A stretch of 64,000 bases of DNA from Saccharina japonica (lineage: Eukaryota > Sar > Phaeophyceae > Laminariales > Laminariaceae). Location: contig MEHQ01003952.1 of NCBI GenBank assembly GCA_008828725.1, positions 213,292-277,291 on the forward strand, in the 5' to 3' direction. Position numbers and translations under genes: made by a program. The notes under the pieces are model-generated. The model did not search any database. It was given only the letters and a program-made list of their open reading frames with translations, and was not told the DNA's origin. Positions 56,879-64,000 of the stretch are shown here, one piece after another; position 1 is the first letter of the stretch; each line of letters starts with the position of its first letter.

Positions 56879-57565
56879 GTGAGGGAGGCGGTGGGGAGCG
56901 AGGGCCAGCGGGGGGGGCAAGGGTAGATGAGTGAAGGGGAGGCAGGCAGCGATGTACGTTCTCGACGATCAGGGGTTGGTATTCCAAGTGCCCGGTGCAA
57001 AATAATTCCAGTGATCCCGGACGCGATGATCAATTATCGTGACGACTATTGATACAGATGGGTTTTGCAGATCAATACATTTCGGCAGTGCGGCAGTTGT
57101 TATGCCATGCCGACCGCCCGTTCAAAGCCTGCTGATGGGCCCAACGTCGATATATAGCTACCCGTAAGGCATCCGTCACGCAATTCAATACCATCAAAAT
57201 TGCATGAAACACTGTTCGTTATTAATCCTGACACGTTCTGACAGAACAACCTCCCGATCGGACCGAGATAGAATTCGCCACCGCCAAATAACACCAATAT
57301 TAGTGTTGAGGGTCCCATGCCGATTTCGGTATACGTATAGCATGCCTGGGCACCAACTACGAGCTGGTTCCAGCGAGATCCATACCATTTCGCCTTCGGG
57401 TGTTTGCACCTTGGTTTTTGAGAGTTCGAAAACGAAATTTGGCAGGTTTGTGCGTCATGCCAATGCAAAGCGACTACGTGTTGGTCTTATTTTTTGTTTT
57501 TTTTCATTCTCCAGGTGCAATTTATCATTTTTTCTGATTTGTTTGGAAACTTTGATCCTCCTGGA

Positions 57566-58328
57566 GGGTGTGTCCAAACAGAATCGAAAATCGAAATCGA
57601 AAATCGAAATGAAAATAAACGAGGCGCTGATTGGTCCCTCGCTCACACATGTTCCCCTTCGTTTTTTAGGTTCCGAGAAAATGAACGATTTATAACCCAT
57701 TGCCGAAATCAAAAAGTTGACAGCTGAAAATCGAAAAGCAAATCGAAAGCACGAACAGCAACAATTCAGCGTGCTCTATTGGTCAGCGCAGCCACGTCAA
57801 AATATCATATCAGGACTGCCGCACGCAGCACGCAACCCACAGCTAGCACGCCAACACAGCCGCACAGATCCCCCGTAAATAGCCAGCAGGCCAACCACAA
57901 CACCAGCCCAGACGCTCTAGGGCCTTTGTTTGCCGGCATTCGAGCCAAAGCGAAGAGAAACTGAGTAGAGTTCAGCATCATGCCCTCGAGAATGAGGTTG
58001 AATGTTCGTTCTCAGTATAATTTGAATTTTGATCCCGGGGCGTCAAAGTTGGACACGCGACCACCTCCATGGGAGGCCCAACGACCTCCCGGTATCGAAT
58101 TGTCGTCGCTTCTCCCTGCTCCTCTGGTGGGCCTGTGGTGCCGAGCGCTAGATTGTCGGCATGTGTACATAGTTGTGAACAGCCCATGGCTTGTGCTCTC
58201 AGTTGTTTTTCGCCTGGATCTTGCTGTTTCCCAATTCGTTTCTGTTTGGACACGTCGGCTAAAATGATACCGAAAACGAAATGATTTCGATTTTCGATTT
58301 CGATTTTCGATTCTGTTTGGACACACCC
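57566..58328. mobile_element. TIR element, GGGTGTGTCC family, copy 1 (763 bp)
   Basis: The ends are GGGTGTGTCCAAACAGAATC, inverted on the right, continuing through short repeats of TCGAAA on both arms. The interior matches 63235-63997 nearly base for base and 61305-62036 inverted. No target duplication is clear (GGA left, TGA right). Minus- and plus-strand frames of about 90-100 codons are conserved between copies simply because the copies are nearly identical; no transposase is recognised. Confidence 0.9.
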
Positions 58329-58914
58329 TGACGAACGCATTTTTTGTTTGTTAAAGCACGACCTGGTGTGGTCGGTTGGTATTGTTGTCAAGCACCACCA
58401 TGCCAAGCGTGGCTTTCCAACTCTCAAAAACCAAGGTGCGAACATTATTCCCGTGAAAGTAAATAGTTTCCCTAGGGTTTCCAAGTTCGATATATTGTTC
58501 AGTACTTTGGCAGGCGTTGCTTGAAATAGCGTTGCCCAGCCCGCTCAAAACAAACTAGTGCCACGGACGGCTTTCTCTCGTTAATGCGACATTTTTTTAC
58601 ACGTCTAGCGACGAATTATTTGACGTATTGACCGATTTACAGCCTACGCAGTAATTATATGGGTTTTAGTATTGAACGATTGAAATCCCTATGCAACAAC
58701 GCCTCCGCAGGTAATACGAACAATGTCCATATCTCGCGAACTATAGTACGACCCCCACGCCAAAAACACTCTTCAGCGATGACGATCATGTGGATATATT
58801 TAGTGTTGAAAATTTCAACGGTGTTCCAGTTGTTATTGCCCGAAGGTGGAATATTACGCTTTTTCCTGGAACCAGCCCGAAACTATTTTTTTGTGTTCGC
58901 GACAACGGTGGGAA

Positions 58915-59217
58915 CGTATGTCCGAGAAACCGCCGCAACCGCCCCCCCAGCCATGACCGAAAACACCTAAAGCCATGAACATAATCAACATCAATATGAT
59001 GGGTACACCCTCAACTCCACGCAGAAAACACTCCTCGTTCTAGTAGTGTCGTCCAAACAACGTATGGTATCTGAGAAACCATTCCCAACGCCCCCCAGCG
59101 ATGACCGAAAAACGCTAACACCATTATCAAAATCAACAACAACATGATGAGTATCCTGTCAACTCCAATCTGGTCAACTCCAAGCAAAAATGACTCCTCC
59201 TCGTAGTGTCGTCCAAA
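58915..59217 (+). repeat. Tandem duplication, unit about 155 bp
   Basis: CCATGACCGAAAACACCTAA, CATAATCAACATCAATATGA, CTCAACTCCACGCAGAAAAC, ACTCCTCGTTCTAGTAGTGT and CGTCCAAAC occur at 58952-59060 and again, with changes, at 59099-59217. Confidence 0.8.
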
Positions 59218-59254
59218 CCGTAAACACGCCATGAATACTAGGCGACGTAAACAC

Positions 59255-59332
59255 GCCATGGTAGTACTACGTCATGGTAATACTACGCCACGAATACTAC
59301 GCCATGAACACTACGCCACGAGTACTAGCCGA
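59255..59332. repeat. Minisatellite, TACGCCACGAATAC type
   Basis: About five units of 14-16 bases (CGCCATGGTAGTACTA, CGTCATGGTAATACTA, CGCCACGAATACTA and so on). Confidence 0.8.
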
Positions 59333-59632
59333 CAATACTCTGTTGCTGCAATGGCACCCGTAGCGCTGGATAAAGTACGGGTGCTGTGCGAACACAGATC
59401 ACCCCTTGCAACAACATTTTATTTTCGAATGTACAGCAGCACGCAATTCGACTTGGACCGCCCCATGAGCCAAAGTTTTGGCTGCGTCGTTGAACACTGC
59501 TTTGCCTGGCACGAGCGGCATGGTGTTCGCGCATTGTCTGCTGTCTGTCTTCTGGCTGTCGAGTCTACGGGGCGTTCGCAGCTGCGGTTGTCGCCATGAT
59601 CCCCCTTCTCGCTGGGCTGTTGGTTCTTTGGC
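59332..59632 (+). repeat. Sequence duplicated inside the TIR element at 62430-63162
   Basis: GCTGCAATGGCACCCGTAGC, GCTGGATAAAGTACGGGTGC, TGTACAGCAGCACGCAATTC, GACTTGGACCGCCCCATGAG, TTGAACACTGC and GCAGCTGCGGTTGTCGCCAT recur at 62660-62960. The similarity stops inside the TIR element on both sides, so one of the two acquired the segment from the other. Confidence 0.85.
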
Positions 59633-59639
59633 CCAAACA

Positions 59640-59927
59640 TGTGACTACTGCACAAAACGCCATGAACTTCCGGTCGACCACGGTGCTCCACCACCTGCCG
59701 CCGTGACCTTCTCCCTCCGCTTCTTCGCCCGTATCAAATTTCCCACGGCCGTTGCCTTCCTCCTTGCTGTCGTCCAACGGATCGAGGTTGTGTGCGTACG
59801 CGTCGTGCATAACGTTTCGTTTGTTTATATATCGAACAGCGCGAAGACATCCTCCACATCCCCACCCCGTCTTGCCCGCCAGGCCTGATATCAGACCTAC
59901 CTGTTTCTGTACTGTTTTCGCCATCAC
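59640..59927 (-). CDS. Unassigned protein-like reading frame
   Basis: Minus-strand frame with LDPLDDSKEEGNGRGKFDTG, EEAEGEGHGGRWWSTVVDRK and FMAFCAVVTCLG. A possible acceptor (ACAGAAACAG) lies at the start. No homologue is recognised; plus-strand frames overlap. It is a possible exon at low confidence. Confidence 0.2.
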
Positions 59928-60427
59928 AGCACCAGTATCACGAAACCACGTCTGGTTGGGGCAGGCGGCAAGCCCTGGCGCTCTACGGTTTAGCGGCTAG
60001 TGGGTACTCGCCTCTCCCACATCCTCCTCCCAGTCGCCTAGCTCTCGTACGTGTACGTATATATTCCGCTTTCGTGCAGAACAGTACATTCGCCGCCACG
60101 GCATCATCAGCCGACCACTCGTTCAAGGAAGATGGCGCGCCCTGTCGCCGTACGCTGTGGTGGCGTGTCATGCACCCCCGGCTGCTGTGTAGTGGTGGTG
60201 CAGACACCCTGATACCGCCTCTGTTTTGTACCAGGACCACAACCCCTTGAAAAACGTACCCGCCAACATATTTTATGCGGCGAGACTTCGGCAGCCTTTC
60301 TTTGAGCAACGACGTCCACAGGGTCCACGAGCGAGTTTGGCTCACTTTCGTTTTGTTCCGAAACTGTCTATTGACAACGACTTGGGATCGGGTTGATTAT
60401 TACGATTCTCGAGCTGGGAATCGAGGT

Positions 60428-60525
60428 ACGGCCGTAGACCCAACCCAACCTCCAGCCCTAACCCCAACCCTAACCCTGACACGGAACCGGGCTCAAAACG
60501 GGCCAGAAACGGATCGAAAACGCGG
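60428..60525 (+). repeat. Dispersed repeat with telomere-like CCCTAA tract, copy 2
   Basis: GTAGACCCAACCCAACCTCC, then CCCTAACC units, then CGGGCTCAAAACGGGCCAGA and AACGGATCGAAAACGCGG. Same order as at 5755-5845. Confidence 0.75.
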
Positions 60526-60758
60526 CTTCGTTGTTTTTGTTTCTTTTTTGGATTAAACCGAACTGCGGACCACGAAATTCCTTCCGATACTATTAGGGAG
60601 TAAAACAATTCCGGGAAAATTATGAATTACCGCTGGAAGATCTATCCTAAGTCATTGTCAAGATTACAGGATTACTGGATATCACATCAGGACCGATACA
60701 AAAGGCAAACAGCAGGAAGAAGGAGCTACGCACACCTGGAGGATACCGAGTCGCACAC

Positions 60759-60899
60759 ATGAGCTCTGACACGGAAGGCCTTCTCGAGTCACGAAGGCAT
60801 GGCGTTGGGCAGGCGGCATCCTCGGTTATTGTTCAAGAGCCAACTGACAAGGCATGGGCTGTGGCGTTCATTGTAAATGTGGCCATCACATTTCTATCG
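60759..60899 (+). CDS. Candidate first exon of a choline-transporter-like (CTL/PNS1-type) gene
   Basis: ATG at 60759 opens exactly 47 codons, ending at the donor ATCG|GTGAGA. It reads MSSDTEGLLESRRHGVGQAA, then QEPTDKAWAVAFIVNVAITF before the break, which looks like the start of a first membrane helix. It is paralogous to the minus-strand exon at 18063-18260, with the same PTDKAWA motif and the same splice position. Family naming (CTL/PNS1, DUF580, polytopic membrane transporters) rests on this short stretch and my memory of the family. From 61305 to the window end the sequence is transposon-derived, so further exons must lie beyond or be lost. Confidence 0.4.
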
Positions 60900-61304
60900 G
60901 TGAGAGCAACAACTACTGTAACTGCTGTTGTTACACCTCACCATCCTCTCGTAGGTACTTGCTCAGCTGTAGCACTGATGATACAGCAGTACTGGGCTGT
61001 TGTATGTACAGTATGTTGTATTGTTTGGCTTGGTTTTTGGTTGGCCGCGAGCCTGTTGCCCTCGACGTCTTGTTGTGTCTGTTCAGTTGGACCATGGTGA
61101 AGTGTGTCGGTGTTGCGAAGTGTGTGTCATCTAGAAGAGCGGTGCGGTAGTTGTGGCGTGTGGCGTTGCCCCGGCGAGTACTCACGGCCAACGACGACAA
61201 ATCTGGGGGATACAAAAAACGAGTAGAGTAGTGGCGAGTATTTAAGTTCTTATTTCAGGCGAGCACCCGAATAACAAACGACAATCAAGAAGGAAAAACG
61301 AAAC

Positions 61305-62036
61305 CGTTTCGATTTCGATACCATGTGTCCAAGCAGAAACGAATCGGGAACAGCAATATCCAGGCGAAACACAACTGAGAGCACAAGCTATGGGCTGTTC
61401 ACAACTACTGTATGTACACATGCCGACAACCTAGCGCTCGGCACCACAGGCCCACCAGAAGAGCAGGCAGACGCGACGACAACCCGATACCGGGAGGTCG
61501 TTGGCCCTCCCATGGAGGTGGTCGCGTGTCCAACGTTGACGCCCCGGAATCAAAAATTAAATTATACGAGTACGAGTACTGAGAACGAATTTCCAACCTC
61601 ATTCTCGAGGGCATTATGCTGAACTCTACTCGAATTATCTTCGCTTTGGCTCGAACGCCGGCAAACAAAGGCCCGAGCGTTGGGGCTGGTGTTGTGGTTG
61701 GTCTGCTGGCTATTTCGGGGGGTCTGTGTGGCTGTGTTGCCGTGGTACGGTAGCTGTGGGTTGCGTGCTGCGTGCGGCAGTCCTGATATGATATTTTGAC
61801 GTGGCTGCGCTGACCAGTAAGACACGGAATGTTGCTGCTCCTGCTTTCGTTTTCCTTTTCGTTTTTCAGCTGTCAACTTTTTGTTTTTCGCACTAGGTTG
61901 GAAATCGTTGATTTTCTCAGAACAAAAAAAAAACGAAGGGGAACACGTTTGTGCCAGGAACCAGGAACCAATCAGCGCCATGTTTAGTTTCATTTCGATA
62001 TTCGTTTTTCGTTTTCATTTCTGTTTGGACATGCCC
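61305..62036 (-). mobile_element. TIR element, GGGTGTGTCC family, copy 2 (inverted, one end eroded)
   Basis: Inverted relative to 57566-58328. The right end is complete (GGGCATGTCCAAACAGAAAT in the inverted sense). The left end lacks the outer TIR and keeps only TTTCGATTTCGATACC and TGTGTCCAAGCAGAAACG. It is more diverged from the other two copies than they are from each other, so it is the older insertion. Confidence 0.85.
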
Positions 62037-62059
62037 TCATTCTACGATCTTAACGAGGA

Positions 62060-62360
62060 GTGAATTTCGGGTTTGTTTTGTTCATTAATCTGGAATTATG
62101 ATCAACAAGTGCTGGATCATATCCACACCTAATATTTCAACTCGCCGAAATCCCACCCAGTGCCAGACCCCTGCTCACCCACACCCACGAGTAGAGCCCC
62201 GTACTACTGTAGATGGTATTCTTCCTTTCTATCTCAACCCTTTTCCCACAGCCTCATCTGCACTTCCAGTGCAACCACTCACTGCAACCCCACAACATGA
62301 TGACCCTCTTCCCCATCCTCTCTCAATTACGCCAACGATTCTCCACACGCTCCAGATCAA
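62060..62360 (+). repeat. Dispersed repeat family R3, second copy
   Basis: GTGCTGGATCATATCCACAC, CCCACCCAGTGCCAGACCCC, GAGTAGAGCCCCGTACT, TTCCAGTGCAACCACTCAC, AACATGATGACCCTCTTCCC and CGCCAACGATTC as at 20.8-21.2 kb. Confidence 0.8.
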
Positions 62361-62429
62361 CCTTGTCTTGTCTTGCACGTTTTTCGGGCTTTTCGGTTTA
62401 TTTCGGTTTATTTCGGGGTTTTTCGGTAA

Positions 62430-63162
62430 GGGCCCGTACAAACGAGGAACACAAAACCTAAAAACAAAACCTAAAAACGAACAGACTTTAGGTAATGGTT
62501 GTCAAATCGAAGATGGTGTACAAACGCAGGATACGCGTGAAAAACAAGAGCGAAAACGAGTCAACCGTCAAGGTGGAAGACCAGCAGTAATGCACCACCC
62601 AGCTGCGGTAGAGGCGACGCCCAGCCCTGAAAAAAGAGGAGAGTGTGCCCACGTGACTAGCCGACCATACTCTGCTGCTGCAATGGCGCCCGTAGCCTGG
62701 AGCGCGAGATCTGCGCTGGATAAGGTACGGGTGCTGTGCAAACAAATTTCACCGCTTGCTACAACAAATGATTTTTGAATGTACAGCAGCACGCAATTCG
62801 ACTTGGACCGCCCCATGAGCCACAGTTTTGGCTACGGCGTTGAACACTGCATTGCCTGGCACCAGCGGCATGTTATGCGCGCATTGTGTGCTCTCTGTCT
62901 TCTGGCTGTCCAGTCCATGGAGCGTTCGTAGCTGCGGTTGTCGCCATGATCTCCGGGCTGTTCGTTCTTCGTGTTTTGTTTTAGGGTAATTTTAATCGAT
63001 TTTGGATTAAACAAAACCGAAGAGCAAAAATATCCCATCGCGGTCTCCTGGGTCTCTTTTTTTCTGTTTCGCCAATCAGAGGGAGTGTATCTTCATAACT
63101 CATTTTAGGTTTTGTTTTTAGGTTTTGTTTTTGGGGTTAAAACGCTCCGTTTGTACGGGCCC
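62430..63162. mobile_element. Non-autonomous TIR element, GGGCCCGT family, target duplication TAA (733 bp)
   Basis: The ends are GGGCCCGTACAAACGAGG and, inverted, GGGCCCGTACAAACGGAG. AAAACCTAAAAACAAAACCT blocks are present on both arms. TAA stands on both sides (62427-62429 and 63163-63165), the 3-bp target pattern of PIF/Harbinger. The interior contains a segment also found at 59332-59632. No transposase frame is seen; the 226-codon frame (62098-62778) crosses the border of the element and is incidental. Confidence 0.85.
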
Positions 63163-63165
63163 TAA

Positions 63166-64000
63166 GGGCCCGTCTTAACGAGCAAATAAAAAACTAAAAT
63201 TAAAATTAAAAATAAAAACGAAAAGCAGAACTAAGGGTGTGTCCTAACAGAATCGAAAATCGAAATCGAAAATCGAATTGATAATAAACGAGGCGCTGAT
63301 TGGTCCTTGGCCCACACATGTTCCCCTTCGTTTTTTAGGTTCCGAGAAAATGAACGATTTACCACCCATTGCCAAAATCAAAAAGTTGACAGCTGAAAAT
63401 CGAAAAGCAAATCGAAAGCACGAGCAGCAACAATTCAGCGTGTTCTACTGGTCAGCGCAGCCACGTCAAAATATCATATCAGGACTGCCGCACGCAGCAC
63501 GCAACCCACAGCTAGCACGCCAACACAGCCGCACAGATCCCCCGTAAATAGCCAGCAGGCCAACCACAACACCAGCCCAGACGCTCTAGGGCCTTTGTTT
63601 GCCGGCGTTCGAGCCAAAGCGAAGAGAAATTGAGTAGAGTTCAGCATCATGCCCTCGAGAATGAGGTTGAATGTTCGTTCTCAGTATAATTTGAATTTTG
63701 ATCCCGGGGCGTCAAAGTTGGACACGCGACCACCTCCATGGGAGGCCCAACGACCTCCCGGTATCGAATTGTCGTCGCTTCTCCCTGCTCCTCTGGTGGG
63801 CCTGTGGTGCCGAGCGCTAGATTGTCGGCATGTGTACATAGTTGTGAACAGCCCATGGCTTGTGCTCTCAGTTGTTTTTCGCCTGGATCTTGCTGTTTCC
63901 CAATTCGTTTCTGTTTGGACACGTCGGCTAAAATGATACCGAAAACGAAATGATTTCGATTTTCGATTTCGATTTTCGATTCTGTTTGGACACACCCTCA
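63166..64000. mobile_element. Left end of another GGGCCCGT element carrying a nested GGGTGTGTCC element
   Basis: Directly after the TAA at 63163-63165 comes GGGCCCGTCTTAACGAGC, which resembles the end of the element at 11355 (GGGCCCGTATTAACGAAAG). The right end is not in the window. Inside, 63235-63997 is a complete copy of the GGGTGTGTCC family (763 bp), nearly identical to 57566-58328, with TAA on the left and TCA on the right. The near identity implies recent activity. Confidence 0.7.

Noticed and set aside
57978..58484. 168-codon frame and its partners inside the GGGTGTGTCC elements as a transposase
   Set aside because: It crosses the element border, shows no DDE or other catalytic motif, and is conserved only because the copies are nearly identical.

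Overview
This window looks like nuclear DNA of a eukaryote with spliced genes, very long introns and a large load of repeats. The most likely source is a stramenopile, probably a brown alga. Three things point there: a secreted protein built from a Cys-rich module that I associate with brown algal gene sets, a decayed GDPHM-type protein gene of a kind I also associate with them, and exons with long Gly/Ala tracts. This assignment comes from memory of family style, not from a search. I see no bacterial operon, CRISPR array, rRNA gene or intact canonical tRNA gene. There is one assembly gap of 514 N and one isolated N.

Layout. 1-2.9 kb: three phase-compatible exons of one minus-strand gene that runs off the left edge. 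2.9-4.2 kb: a hexamer-based satellite, then a tandem dispersed repeat with a tRNA-like end. 7.4-10.3 kb: a degenerate array interrupted by a long-TIR element. 11.35-12.25 kb: another TIR element. 13.97-14.48 kb: gap. 15.5-18.3 kb: tandem repeats, a tiny TTAA-flanked foldback element and a first exon resembling a choline-transporter-like gene. 19.7-22.3 kb: scattered candidate exons. 22.9-23.8 kb: a pseudogene with four frameshifts and a stop. 25.6-32.5 kb: dispersed repeats, a degenerate modular array and a tRNA-derived SINE.

37.7-43.9 kb holds the best gene: a four-exon minus-strand gene for a 190-residue secreted protein with two copies of a Cys-rich module. Its introns are 1.1-2.5 kb and carry MITEs. 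48-52 kb has a strongly foldable element, a third MITE copy, a truncated SINE and more repeats. 55.5-64 kb has a TIR element, a GC-rich candidate first exon, a second choline-transporter-like first exon, and several TIR elements that end in GGGTGTGTCC or GGGCCCGT, the last of them nested.

The genes do not form a recognisable pathway. The main content is a transposon and repeat landscape with a few gene pieces in it. Long stretches without entries (4.3-5.7, 10.3-11.0, 12.3-13.9, 14.5-15.5, 24.0-25.5, 33.0-36.9, 43.9-45.9, 46.5-48.0, 52.2-54.2 kb) hold only short unsupported reading frames.
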